The notes: generated from the letters alone by a model not told the origin. Counted from the stretch's first letter, positions 7,600 to 16,880 are shown. The stretch is 64,000 nt of DNA from DTU063 sp001512695 (GCA_049658265.1 JBASOM010000011.1:5003-69002); one strand, 5' to 3'. Numbers and translations: made by a program.

Positions 7600-9159
7600 T
7601 TAATTTATAGGAATACACACGTTCTTGAACTTGTGAATCGACCCCTGAGGTGGAACAAAACCTTCCAACTTTGCTTTGATGCCTACATCAATCATTTCAA
7701 TAGCTATTGGAAGAAATACTGCTTGCATTGTTATATATTCTTGAACATCTCCGTATAACTTTTTCCGTGTTTCGATGTCGGATGTGGTTACGGCTTCATC
7801 CAGTATTCTATCTACGTATTCATCTGAAAATCCGAAGTTATTGTTGTTCCCACCGGTATAGAACATGTTTCTTAAAGCATTATCCGGTCCTACTACGTAT
7901 CCTCCCCAGCCGTTAACACACATGTCATAATCAGAACCGGGAGCTACTGTGGCATTGAATGTTGCTGTTTCCAGGGATTGAACATCAAGCTTAATACCTA
8001 TTTCAGCCATCTGGGCCTGCATTACCGTTGCCACAGTTTTTTGAATCGTTCCCGAGGATGAATAGATTGTAGCCGAAAAACCATTGGGATAGCCGGCTTC
8101 CGCAAGCAGCTCCAGTGCCTTTTCCTTATCATACTGATATCCTTCAATCTCCTTGTAGAAGAGATTTCCCGGATGCATAACATTGTTGTGTTCAGCGGCA
8201 TTTCCTTCGTATACGGCTTCAATAAAAGCTTTCCTGTTCATTCCATAAGCAATGGCCTGACGCACACGGATATCATTAAACGGTGCTTTAGCACTGTTAA
8301 TACCTATGTAACGGTTGTTAGCACCCGGTATTTGTAACAGTTTCAAATTTGGATCTTCCGCAATATAGTGAAGGTCAACCTGTGGAGGTGATATGCAAAT
8401 ATCAATTTCCCCTGTCTGCAGAGCAATAAGTCTTGAAGCCGCTTCCGGAATATTTCTGATTACAATCTCTTCGGTTTTTGGAGGACCTTCCCAGTAATCA
8501 TCAAACCTCAATAAAGATAAATAATCTCCCTGTTCCCATACGTTATAGGTAAATGGCCCTGTGCCGATCTTATACGCTTCTTCTTCACTCAAGGTTTCGA
8601 AGGCGTTTTTGGAAAGAATAACACAATTGGGATCAGTAAGTTTATAAAGTATGTCTGCATCGGGTTTACTCATTATTAAATGTACCGTGTAATCGTCAAC
8701 GATTTCTACTCTTTCAATTGATTCAAGTTTAGCTTTTGAGGCACCCTGTTCCTTCCCTCGTTCGATAGTAAATTTCACGTCTTCTGCGGTAAAATCAGCA
8801 CCATCATGGAATTTTACACCACGACGTAACTTTAACTCCCAAATAGTGTCTGAAATTGCTGCCCATGATTCGGCTAAAGAGGGAACTAATCCTCCTCTCT
8901 CGGTATCCTGTTCAATCAAAGTATTGAATACCAGCAAGAAAACAGTTTTGCTTGTTCCAGAAGTAGTGACTTGAGTCTCCATACTGACGAAATCCAAGGC
9001 AGGTGCAATAGTAATTGTCTTCTGGTAAGCAGTTTCCTCGGGGCCTTCTGAAGGTCCCGCCTCAGACTGTTTCGAAGTCGATTGACCGCAACCACTTAAA
9101 ACAGTCATCACAAGGCAAACTAATAGCAATAGAGCTATATTCTTTTTTGTTTTGTTCAT
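7600..9159 (-). CDS. dppA: peptide ABC transporter substrate-binding lipoprotein
   Basis: A 519-residue family 5 extracellular solute-binding protein. The lipoprotein signal peptide ends in VLSGC with lipidated Cys24. A Ser/Glu linker and the SBP_bac_5 fold follow (LAESWAAISDTIWELKLRRGVKFHDGADFTAEDVKFTIERG; IRVRQAIAYGMNRKAFIEAVYEG). The family binds di- and oligopeptides, nickel chelates, opines and similar ligands, so the ligand is open. It is the first gene of a six-gene operon with dppBCDF and the amidohydrolase, behind a sigma-54 promoter (9215-9231). Confidence 0.93.
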   Translation of the reverse strand: MNKTKKNIALLLLVCLVMTVLSGCGQSTSKQSEAGPSEGPEETAYQKTITIAPALDFVSMETQVTTSGTSKTVFLLVFNTLIEQDTERGGLVPSLAESWAAISDTIWELKLRRGVKFHDGADFTAEDVKFTIERGKEQGASKAKLESIERVEIVDDYTVHLIMSKPDADILYKLTDPNCVILSKNAFETLSEEEAYKIGTGPFTYNVWEQGDYLSLLRFDDYWEGPPKTEEIVIRNIPEAASRLIALQTGEIDICISPPQVDLHYIAEDPNLKLLQIPGANNRYIGINSAKAPFNDIRVRQAIAYGMNRKAFIEAVYEGNAAEHNNVMHPGNLFYKEIEGYQYDKEKALELLAEAGYPNGFSATIYSSSGTIQKTVATVMQAQMAEIGIKLDVQSLETATFNATVAPGSDYDMCVNGWGGYVVGPDNALRNMFYTGGNNNNFGFSDEYVDRILDEAVTTSDIETRKKLYGDVQEYITMQAVFLPIAIEMIDVGIKAKLEGFVPPQGSIHKFKNVCIPIN

Positions 9160-9214
9160 CTTTAATCCTCCCTTTTAATTAATAGTTTCTGTATTTTCTG
9201 TATATAATCATTTT

Positions 9215-9231
9215 AGCAATTTGTATGCCAA
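9215..9231 (-). promoter_or_regulatory. sigma-54 (-24/-12) promoter of the dpp operon
   Basis: The minus strand reads TTGGCATACAAATTGCT: the -24 GG and -12 GC are separated by exactly ten bases and the match to TTGGCAC-N5-TTGCT has one change. It lies about 55 bases before dppA, downstream of the gene for a sigma-54 activator. Confidence 0.85.
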
Positions 9232-9304
9232 CTCCATTGAACAGCTTTTTTCCTGTTTTCTATGCAACTTTTTCTTTTCCTTTCATTCTCACAATCAAAA
9301 ATCA

Positions 9305-9342
9305 TCGGCAAATTTTGCACTTCGACCGGTAATATTTGCCGA
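9305..9342. promoter_or_regulatory. candidate activator site (UAS) upstream of the dpp promoter
   Basis: TCGGCAAAT (9305-9313) and its exact complement ATTTGCCGA (9334-9342) form an interrupted palindrome about 80-110 bases upstream of the -24/-12 promoter, the usual distance for sigma-54 enhancer sites. That the neighbouring regulator binds here is an inference. Confidence 0.5.
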
Positions 9343-9366
9343 CGGTTCAAACTTTTGCCATTAATG

Positions 9367-10425
9367 TTATAATTTTACGTATTGAATTAGTTGTTTGTTC
9401 TCAAAAATCATTCTTTCTTGTAAATCCAGTATTTGTCCAATATTCGCCGCACGGGCTCTAGCAAACATAGCCATGGCAATGGCAATATCTATATATGACA
9501 AGCCGACCGCATTGAAGTAAATCCTTTCAGCATCGCTTTCCCTACCCTTTTTCTTGCCAATAACTATGTCGACTATATTTGCGTATATATCCTCGTCCTT
9601 AAGTAGCCCCTCTTTAAACATCCTACTTATAGTCTGGGTACGGTGTTTGACTGTTTCCCAATCGTCACACACAATCTTGTCACACTGCTTTGCTACCGCA
9701 TACTCATCTTCCCAGCCACCTATGTGGCTGTAAAAAGAACCCAGCTTCATCCATCCAGCTTTCAATAAAGGCGCCTGAGCACTTGTCGCAGTAACTAAAA
9801 CATCTGCTCCCTCCATAGCTTTTTTCCCATCGGTTTTGGTTGACACAAACTCCATTCCCGGTATCAACGGACTTAATTCTTCAATGAATTGCTCTTCTTC
9901 ATGGGCAGTTTTTGCACAAACGCGACATTCCCGCAGCTTGGGAAGAACGTGTTTCATGGCCAATAAGTGCATTTTAGCCTGCTCTCCGGCACCAATAAAA
10001 CCTATTATTTCTGAATCCTTTCTTGCCAAGTACTTTGCTGCCAGTCCTCCCATTGCCGCAACCCTTATGTTAGAGCATAATGTCCCATCCATAACTGCAA
10101 CTGGATATCCTCTTTCTATTTCCGACAAAATGATAACAGCTAACAAGTTTTGGGTACCATATTTTACCGGATTCATCGGAAACACAGAAACCCATTTTAC
10201 ACCACAGATTTTATCTTTTATAAAGGTAGCGGGCAAACAGTTTATGCGTTCCTGTGTCTCTTCGTTAAAGATTTGCACAATCTTTTCAGGAAATAAAACT
10301 TCGTTATTGTGATACGCTACTAATCCCTTTTCTGCCGCATTTAACGCCATTTCGATATCGAAACATCCAGCCTTCAACAAGTCACTTTGAGATAAATATG
10401 TAAACTGAATTCTTCCTGCTTTCAT
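9367..10425 (-). CDS. ornithine cyclodeaminase / mu-crystallin family protein
   Basis: A 352-residue NAD(P)-dependent enzyme of the ornithine cyclodeaminase/alanine dehydrogenase-like family. It has the N-terminal substrate half, with VKWVSVFPMNPVKYGTQNLLAVIILSE, and a Rossmann motif EIIGFIGAGEQAKMHLLA near residue 140. Members deaminate ornithine to proline, reduce cyclic imines or act on other amino acids, so the reaction is uncertain. It stands alone between the regulator and the dpp operon with its own sigma-54 promoter, which suggests that it works on the same compound or its product. Confidence 0.87.
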   Translation of the reverse strand: MKAGRIQFTYLSQSDLLKAGCFDIEMALNAAEKGLVAYHNNEVLFPEKIVQIFNEETQERINCLPATFIKDKICGVKWVSVFPMNPVKYGTQNLLAVIILSEIERGYPVAVMDGTLCSNIRVAAMGGLAAKYLARKDSEIIGFIGAGEQAKMHLLAMKHVLPKLRECRVCAKTAHEEEQFIEELSPLIPGMEFVSTKTDGKKAMEGADVLVTATSAQAPLLKAGWMKLGSFYSHIGGWEDEYAVAKQCDKIVCDDWETVKHRTQTISRMFKEGLLKDEDIYANIVDIVIGKKKGRESDAERIYFNAVGLSYIDIAIAMAMFARARAANIGQILDLQERMIFENKQLIQYVKL

Positions 10426-10477
10426 TGTGTCAACTTTTCCCTCCCTTAAATAGTTTTATATTCCTGTACATAATTCA

Positions 10478-10494
10478 AGCAATTCATGTGCCAA
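10478..10494 (-). promoter_or_regulatory. sigma-54 (-24/-12) promoter of the cyclodeaminase-like gene
   Basis: The minus strand reads TTGGCACATGAATTGCT, a full match to the TTGGCAC-N5-TTGCT consensus with GG-N10-GC spacing, about 53 bases before the start codon. Confidence 0.92.
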
Positions 10495-10540
10495 CTCTCA
10501 CGCTGAGTTTGGCCCCAGATGCTACTCTTGTTTACGCCAA

Positions 10541-10599
10541 AAATAAAAAAGCTATAGGCAATATCTGCATGTTAGACTGCAGAATTTGCCTATAGCTTC
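10541..10599 (-). terminator. terminator of the sensor-regulator operon
   Basis: A long stem (AAGCTATAGGCA with its complement, extended by TGCAG pairing) ends in TTTTTTATTTTT on the minus strand, just after the response regulator. Its arms contain GGCAAAT/ATTTGCC-like halves resembling the 9305-9342 palindrome, so the same stretch might also serve as an enhancer site for the promoter at 10478. Confidence 0.82.
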
Positions 10600-10621
10600 T
10601 GTAACAATACAGGATTAAAAC

Positions 10622-11992
10622 TTAGACCAAGCCGTATTCTTTTATCTTATTATGCAAACTTCTAATACTGATACCTAAGTCTTTAGCAGTAGGGCCCCGT
10701 TTTCCGTCATTCTTTTCAAGTGTTGCCTCAATGGCTATCCGCTCAATCTCCTTGATAGACATTCTTGATAAACGCTCACGGAATTTTTTCTCATAAGACT
10801 CCTCTTGTTCGTAATGCAAAGTCCCTCTTACTGTTCCCGGCAGGTCTTTTATATCGATAGTACCACCGTTGGATATTATCATGGCATGCTCTATAAAATT
10901 AGCAAGCTGCCTGATATTTCCCGGGTAATCGTATGACATGAGAGCCTCCATAGCATCCGGTGTTATCTTATTAATGCGCTTATTCTGTTCACGTCCAAAT
11001 TTCTCAATAAAATGCTGGCACAATAGTGGAATATCCTCCTTGCGCTCTCTCAGCGGAGGTACATGAATATTCACTACGTTTAACCGATAAAACAGGTCTT
11101 CCCGAAAACTGCCTTCTTTAACCAGGACCTCCAAATCTTTGTTGGTGGCTGCAATAATCCGCACATCAGTCTTATGTACCTCGTTACTTCCTAATGGAGT
11201 ATATTCCTTATACTGCAGCACTCTCAACAATTTGCTCTGGAGGTTAAGCTGCATGTCACCGATTTCATCCAGGAAAACCGTTCCCTTGTCCGCAACCTCA
11301 AATTTGCCCTTTTTATCCTGCATTGCTCCTGTAAAGGTGCCCCGTTTATAACCAAAGAGTTCTCCCTCTAACAGGTTTTCCGGAATAGCAGCGCAATTGA
11401 TAACGACAAATCTTTTATCTTTACGCTTTCCAGTAAAATGAATGGCACGGGCAACCAGTTCCTTGCCTGTTCCGCTTTCTCCGGTGATTGTCACGGTAGT
11501 ATCAACGTCCTTTAGCTTTTCAATCATCGTGTAAACCTTTCTAATAGCAGCACTTTTGCCAATTATTCCGTGGTCCTGAAAGCGGTGGTTCTTGAGTTCG
11601 TCCGATAAATAAAGTATTTCGGCGCTAAGATTCTTGACCCTCAATGCTTGCTCTATGAAAACAAACAGTTCGTCCATGTCAATGGGTTTTGAAAGATAAT
11701 TAAAGGCTCCATTTTTTATCGCTTCTACCGATGACTTGATATTGCCAAAAGCGGTAATCATTATCACAGCTACATCGCCGTCATAATCCTTAATCTCTTT
11801 AAGAATCTCAATACCATCATGTTCACCAATTATAAGGTCTAATAAGACTAGATCAAATCGCTCTGCCTTAAGCATCGAGAGCCCCTCTATCGCATCTGTT
11901 GCATATTTTACCTCGTATTTGCCACGCAATGCCAGTTTTAGCATAGTGCATGTACTTAATTCATCGTCAATGATTAGAATCTTGTTTCTCAC
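10622..11992 (-). CDS. sigma-54-dependent response regulator (NtrC family)
   Basis: A 456-residue three-domain activator. The receiver has acidic residues D9/D10 and phospho-acceptor Asp52 (LVLLD). The AAA+ domain has Walker A GESGTGKE (about 170) and the sigma-54 contact loop, here GTFTGA rather than GAFTGA. The C-terminal Fis-type helix-turn-helix is at GPTAKDLGISIRSLHNKIKEYG. It overlaps the end of the upstream kinase gene by 26 bases. Two sigma-54 promoters immediately downstream are its likely targets. Confidence 0.95.
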   Translation of the reverse strand: MRNKILIIDDELSTCTMLKLALRGKYEVKYATDAIEGLSMLKAERFDLVLLDLIIGEHDGIEILKEIKDYDGDVAVIMITAFGNIKSSVEAIKNGAFNYLSKPIDMDELFVFIEQALRVKNLSAEILYLSDELKNHRFQDHGIIGKSAAIRKVYTMIEKLKDVDTTVTITGESGTGKELVARAIHFTGKRKDKRFVVINCAAIPENLLEGELFGYKRGTFTGAMQDKKGKFEVADKGTVFLDEIGDMQLNLQSKLLRVLQYKEYTPLGSNEVHKTDVRIIAATNKDLEVLVKEGSFREDLFYRLNVVNIHVPPLRERKEDIPLLCQHFIEKFGREQNKRINKITPDAMEALMSYDYPGNIRQLANFIEHAMIISNGGTIDIKDLPGTVRGTLHYEQEESYEKKFRERLSRMSIKEIERIAIEATLEKNDGKRGPTAKDLGISIRSLHNKIKEYGLV

Positions 11993-14012
11993 TTAGGTCA
12001 TACCTCCGGAATGTCAAGGTTATTTCCGTATATTTGTTCTTTTCGCTTTTAATATGTAAGATCCCATTGTTTTCTTGAATATATTGCTTAACAATAGCCA
12101 GTCCCAGACCTGTGCCTGCAGGTTTTGTCGAAAAAAACGGCTTTGTACATTGCTTGATTTCTTCGGCAGTCATGCCTACTCCCTCATCACGGACAACAAC
12201 GATCGCATTTTTGTCGTTTTTATAAGCAGTTATCTTCATCTTAATGCTGCCGTCCGGTTTTGCAGACCCGGCCAATTTTTTCTCCATCGACTCTATACCG
12301 TTGATAATAATATTGATCAACGATTGCTTTATTTGGACCTTTTTAGCTGAAATATATAAATTGTCTTCAATCTCGGTTTCAAGACAGATTCTACTCCTCT
12401 TAGCCGCAATGCTGGTTAAATATAGACAATCATTTACGAGCTTCGAAAGGTCAAACAGCTCGGTCTTATCCTTAGTAGGACGTGCATAACTTATAAGGCC
12501 CTCAACAAGCTGGTTGATTCTTTCAATCTCGTAGGGTACAAAATCTGCAAATGCGTTTTTTATTTCAGGGTCGTCACCTTGATTTAGAATAAGCGTACAA
12601 GCAGTTTTTATAGCCATTAAAGGATTTTTTATCTCGTGTGCTATTCCAGCCACAAGCCTGTTTAGAGCTTTATTCTTTTCTGCCTCAAATCGCTCCTGCT
12701 TCTTCAACTCCTCGGCAGTAACATTCTCCACGGTCATCAGCATGCCTTCAATAGTGCTGTAATCACTGGAACGATAAAAAATACAGCGGTAACTTTGCTT
12801 TGTTTCATCCTGCCCAATTTCTACAATCATTGGTTTGTCCACGCTATCTTCCTGCGCAGAAAAAATGTCATATCTAATCTGTCCTAGTATCTCACTAAAT
12901 ACCCCCACACTCTTGATGTTTTTACCAACCAGTTCTTCTACTCCAGCCATGTTACGGGCTGCACTGTTTGCTAATGTAATGCAATAAGTGCTGTCAATAA
13001 AAATCATAGCATTGGGAGAATCCTCAATAATGCTATTTCTCAAGCGTCCTTCACTATGCAATTGTTCTACCATGCGTTCAAGCTGTGTATTCGCATCTCT
13101 CAATTCTTTTGTTTTTTCATCAACTTTGCGTTTAAGTAAAATATTCATCCTTACATTAAATGCCATAACCAGTAAAGCTAGAGAAGTTCCAACCGCAGCA
13201 ATGCCCAACAGCCTTGTAATCAATTGTTGCCGCTGTTGAGCTTTTATAAGGTCACGGTCAACGATCCAATTGCGGTAAATGCTTTCGTATTTACCACTGG
13301 TGCGCAGTTCGGTAAGACCCGTATCTAAATCCGTGAATAGCTCTTCATCATCTTCTCTAACTAACATTGAATAACTGATAGGAGAAAGGTAGTTGCGAAG
13401 TATAGTATAATTGTCCGCAATGCCTTTTTGAGCAAACAGGTAATCGAAGCATTCTTTAATGCCGAAAGCAATGTCTACTTCACCTGATATGAGCGCATCA
13501 ACAACCATTTGCTGGTTGCCGTATGACACATATTTCCTTAATCCAAGATTATTCATGTGAGTATAATCCAAAGTACCGTACTCGAGGGCTGCCGACAGTG
13601 ATTTATAATCGGCCCGTTCGTTAAGCTCGTTTACCAGCTCTTTGGGAGCAACCATACATATAGAAGACCGGGAGAGCTCTCCGGTAAGTTGAAACTCATA
13701 CCCAACCGTATCATAGGATTTGTGTCCAAGAACTATATCTACCTCCCCATTGCTAAGGGCCTTTAGGCATTCGTGGCTTTTTTCATAAGGAACATAAAAA
13801 AGTTCCAGTCCTTTCCTTTGAGCAATCCAGTTCAGGATATCTATATGTAACCCCACGCATTCCCCGTCTTCTCCTATAAACTGATAAGGAGCCATATTAG
13901 TATTAACCGCAACTCGTAGTTGTTTGGGTCCTGCGAAAACAAGAGATACAGATGACAATATAAAAAAAAGCAGAAAAACACTAAATATGATTTGTATGGC
14001 CTTTTTTTTCAT
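11967..14012 (-). CDS. sensor histidine kinase with extracellular solute-binding domain
   Basis: A 681-residue membrane kinase. A signal peptide is followed by a family 3 solute-binding domain of the polar amino acid type (QLRVAVNTNMAPYQF...GECVGLHIDILNWIA; about 25-250), a membrane segment (about 250-275), a coiled coil, a PAS domain (about 330-430), the phosphorylated His459 in GIAHEIKNP, and an ATPase domain with N box NIIINGIES and G boxes RDEGVGM and GTGLGLAIVK. I start at ATG 14012, preceded by GGAGG, rather than 16 codons upstream. It probably senses an external amino-acid-like ligand directly and phosphorylates the overlapping NtrC-type regulator. Confidence 0.93.
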   Translation of the reverse strand: MKKKAIQIIFSVFLLFFILSSVSLVFAGPKQLRVAVNTNMAPYQFIGEDGECVGLHIDILNWIAQRKGLELFYVPYEKSHECLKALSNGEVDIVLGHKSYDTVGYEFQLTGELSRSSICMVAPKELVNELNERADYKSLSAALEYGTLDYTHMNNLGLRKYVSYGNQQMVVDALISGEVDIAFGIKECFDYLFAQKGIADNYTILRNYLSPISYSMLVREDDEELFTDLDTGLTELRTSGKYESIYRNWIVDRDLIKAQQRQQLITRLLGIAAVGTSLALLVMAFNVRMNILLKRKVDEKTKELRDANTQLERMVEQLHSEGRLRNSIIEDSPNAMIFIDSTYCITLANSAARNMAGVEELVGKNIKSVGVFSEILGQIRYDIFSAQEDSVDKPMIVEIGQDETKQSYRCIFYRSSDYSTIEGMLMTVENVTAEELKKQERFEAEKNKALNRLVAGIAHEIKNPLMAIKTACTLILNQGDDPEIKNAFADFVPYEIERINQLVEGLISYARPTKDKTELFDLSKLVNDCLYLTSIAAKRSRICLETEIEDNLYISAKKVQIKQSLINIIINGIESMEKKLAGSAKPDGSIKMKITAYKNDKNAIVVVRDEGVGMTAEEIKQCTKPFFSTKPAGTGLGLAIVKQYIQENNGILHIKSEKNKYTEITLTFRRYDLSEKQDSNH

Positions 14013-14222
14013 GATATCCCTGCCTCCGGATTGGCTGACCGAATCCGCACATAAAAACATGAAGAGTAAAGAAACCGCAGAACTTTAGTCATATTGCTAA
14101 TTTCGGGATTTTTGGGAAAATTATTTTTAAAAAAATATTAAAAGACAAAAAGACAGCCCGTTTATAAGTTCTTTTGTACCTTGTATCTAATTCTACTAAG
14201 GAAAAATACATCTCGTCATAAA

Positions 14223-15632
14223 TTATTCTACCACGTGGACGCGAATCAGGTTGGTTGTCCCGGATATATTAATTGGCACTCCAGCAGTTATTACGACCAA
14301 GTCGCCGCTTATTACTATACCGGAGTTTAATGCTCCATTTATAGCTTCGCGAAACATTTCGTCAGTGGAGAATGTTTGTTTTACTTTCAGAGGTATTACG
14401 CCGCGTATGAGTTGCAGGGTCTTAATGACCTTTTCATTGAAGGTTACTGCAATTATGGGGGCCTTTGGCCTGAACTTGGCCACTGCTCTTGCCGTGTATC
14501 CGGACTTGGTTGAGGTTATTATTGCCTTTGCCCCAAGTTCTGATGCGATTGAGCATGTTGCATGGCTTATCGCATCGGTTATGGATTTTACGGTGATGTG
14601 CCTTTTTTCGACATCATTAAAGACCACTTCATCGGCTTTTTTTGCGATGCTGGCCATCATCGTCACAGCTTCCACGGGGTATTTGCCAGCAGCGGTTTCT
14701 CCTGAAAGCATAATAGCGTCGGTGCCATCAAAGATAGCATTGGCCACGTCAGTGGCTTCAGCCCTAGTGGGTCTTGGATTTCTAATCATGGAATCCAGCA
14801 TTTGGGTAGCTGTGATTACCGGTTTTCCTGCAGCGTTGCATTTGGCAATAATCTGTTTTTGGACTACCGGCACTTCTTGAACCGGAATTTCGACACCCAA
14901 GTCGCCCCGTGCTATCATGATGCCATCCGAAACTTCTATTATTTCATCGATATTTTGCAGACCTTCCTGGTTTTCGATTTTAGCAATTATATGTATGTCG
15001 CTGCCGCCGTTTTCCTGCAGCACTCGCCTTATTTCCATAACATCCTCAGCTTTTCTGACAAAAGACGCCGCGATGAAATCGGCACCTATATCGATGGCAA
15101 ACAGAATATCTTCCAGGTCCTTTTGAGTCAATGCCGGCAATGAAAGCGACACATTGGGTATGTTTACTCCCTGTCTATCGCTCAATTCGCCGCCGTTTAC
15201 AACGGTGCATACAACCTTATCCCCTTGTATGTCTTTTACGCAAAGCTCAATTAGGCCATCTGCCAAAAGTATTTTTTCGCCAGGCTTTACAGTCTCTGCG
15301 ATATGATCGTAATTGATGAAAACTTCTCTCTCATTGCCGATCATGGGGGTGGGAGTGAGGACAAATTCCTGACCTTTGTCAAGCAACACCTTTCCACCGT
15401 AAAAAGTTCCCAGCCTTATTTCCGGCCCCTTGGTATCCAGCAATACTGCAACATTGGCATTTAATTCTTCGCAGGCCTTTCTTAGGGCATTGATTCTTTT
15501 CCTGTGCTCTTCATGATTCCCGTGGGATAAGTTAATGCGCGCAATATTCATGCCTGCTATAATCAGCTGCTTTATTACGTACTTGTTTTCACTGGAAGGG
15601 CCAAGGGTGCATACGATTTTGGTTTTCAGCAT
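14223..15632 (-). CDS. pyk: pyruvate kinase
   Basis: Last step of glycolysis: phosphoenolpyruvate and ADP to pyruvate and ATP. It has an N-terminal TIM barrel (KTKIVCTLGPSSEN; RINLSHGNHEEH), the signature IIAKIENQEGLQNIDEI with the catalytic Lys, and MIARGDLGVE. The protein is 469 residues, the E. coli PykF length, and lacks the extra C-terminal PEP-utiliser domain found in many Bacillus and clostridial enzymes. The start is uncertain: GTG 15641, ATG 15638 and ATG 15632 are in frame; 15632 gives the best distance to GAGGA. It follows pfkA by about 20 bases. Confidence 0.96.
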   Translation of the reverse strand: MLKTKIVCTLGPSSENKYVIKQLIIAGMNIARINLSHGNHEEHRKRINALRKACEELNANVAVLLDTKGPEIRLGTFYGGKVLLDKGQEFVLTPTPMIGNEREVFINYDHIAETVKPGEKILLADGLIELCVKDIQGDKVVCTVVNGGELSDRQGVNIPNVSLSLPALTQKDLEDILFAIDIGADFIAASFVRKAEDVMEIRRVLQENGGSDIHIIAKIENQEGLQNIDEIIEVSDGIMIARGDLGVEIPVQEVPVVQKQIIAKCNAAGKPVITATQMLDSMIRNPRPTRAEATDVANAIFDGTDAIMLSGETAAGKYPVEAVTMMASIAKKADEVVFNDVEKRHITVKSITDAISHATCSIASELGAKAIITSTKSGYTARAVAKFRPKAPIIAVTFNEKVIKTLQLIRGVIPLKVKQTFSTDEMFREAINGALNSGIVISGDLVVITAGVPINISGTTNLIRVHVVE

Positions 15633-15652
15633 GGTCATCACATCCTCATGCT

Positions 15653-16612
15653 TTAATATGACAGTATGTCGGCTAGCTCATACAGTTCCATGTCTAAGGG
15701 CTTGGTAGTTGAAAGAACCTTATCTATGTCGGTTAAAACCATCTCGCCATTGATTAAGCCGATCATCTTGTCTCTGACATTCTCTTTTAACAGGTCGATA
15801 GCCTTACCTCCGAAGCGACTGGCCAATATCCTGTCATAGGCAGTGGGATTGCCACCCCTTTGCAGGTGGCCAAGAATTATAACCCTTGTTTCCAGATTGG
15901 TCTTTTCCTTAATCACCTTGCCTACTTCCAGGCTGCTGGCTGCACCTTCAGCAACAACTATAATGCTGTGCAGCTTTCCTCTCTTGTAGCCTGATTTGAT
16001 TTTTTCGCAGACAGCATCTAAATCAAAGGGTATTTCCGGCACCAAGATCGTTTCCGCACCGCTGGCAAGGCCGGTATGAAGGGCCAAATGGCCGGACTTC
16101 CTGCCCATAACCTCAATGACAAAAGTTCTTTCATGGGATGTGGCGGTATCCCTGACCTTGTTCAAGGCATCGACAACGGTATTGACTGCGGTATCAAATC
16201 CTATGCAGTTGTCGGTATAGGCAATATCATTGTCGATGGTAGTTGGAATACCGATAGTAGGAACACCCATCTTAGACAAAACATTTGCTCCTCTTAAGGA
16301 GCCGTCACCTCCAATGACAATCATGCCCTCTATGCCGAAAGCCTCCAGATTTTTTAAGGCCTTTTCCTGGCCTTCTTTTGTTTTGAATTCATCACACCTG
16401 GCGGTGAGCAGCACCGTTCCGCCCCGGTGTATTATATCGCCTACGGAGCTGATATCCAGTTTGACGAAGTCGGAATTAATCAGTCCCATATAGCCTCTAT
16501 GCACGCCGTAAACTTCTATGCCGTAATATACGGCTTTTCTGACTATCGCCCTGACAGCTGCATTCATTCCAGGTGCGTCTCCACCACTGGTCAGTATTCC
16601 AATTCTCTTCAT
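15653..16612 (-). CDS. pfkA: ATP-dependent 6-phosphofructokinase
   Basis: Commits fructose 6-phosphate to glycolysis. The 319 residues match bacterial PfkA. Visible motifs are the ATP loop ILTSGGDAPGMNAAVRA, the GGDGS loop, the catalytic TIDNDIAYTD segment and the GHLQRGGNPTAYDR effector region. It forms an operon with pyk, the usual arrangement in Firmicutes. Confidence 0.97.
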   Translation of the reverse strand: MKRIGILTSGGDAPGMNAAVRAIVRKAVYYGIEVYGVHRGYMGLINSDFVKLDISSVGDIIHRGGTVLLTARCDEFKTKEGQEKALKNLEAFGIEGMIVIGGDGSLRGANVLSKMGVPTIGIPTTIDNDIAYTDNCIGFDTAVNTVVDALNKVRDTATSHERTFVIEVMGRKSGHLALHTGLASGAETILVPEIPFDLDAVCEKIKSGYKRGKLHSIIVVAEGAASSLEVGKVIKEKTNLETRVIILGHLQRGGNPTAYDRILASRFGGKAIDLLKENVRDKMIGLINGEMVLTDIDKVLSTTKPLDMELYELADILSY

Positions 16613-16635
16613 GAATTTATATTGCTCCTTTCCGG

Positions 16636-16830
16636 TTAAAGGTTTTTCTCTAGAATGACATTTTGTGCCTCTTGAGCTTCAGATTCTGGGACACTAATTT
16701 CAATACAGCAGCCATGCTTTTTACTTTTCATGACTTCCCTCGTCTTCACCAGGAAACCTTCATCTTTTATGGCTTGTACAACCTTATGAGCTGTATCCTT
16801 ATCAGTGGCCATATATATAACCGTCCACAA
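16636..16830 (-). CDS. small conserved protein, DUF2007-like
   Basis: A 64-residue protein (MWTVIYMATDKDTAHKVVQAIKDEGFLVK...). A short beta-alpha-beta pattern with a hydrophobic start and a basic centre with two cysteines (KKHGCC) resembles small DUF2007-like 'signal transducing' proteins. Small genes of this kind occur between dnaE and pfkA in related Clostridia. No function can be assigned. It lies 23 bases before pfkA and about 50 after dnaE, so it is probably cotranscribed. Confidence 0.7.
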   Translation of the reverse strand: MWTVIYMATDKDTAHKVVQAIKDEGFLVKTREVMKSKKHGCCIEISVPESEAQEAQNVILEKNL

Positions 16831-16880
16831 ATTAATCGGCCCCCTTTATTCCGGTATTATATAAGGCGTTGCAAATAGCA

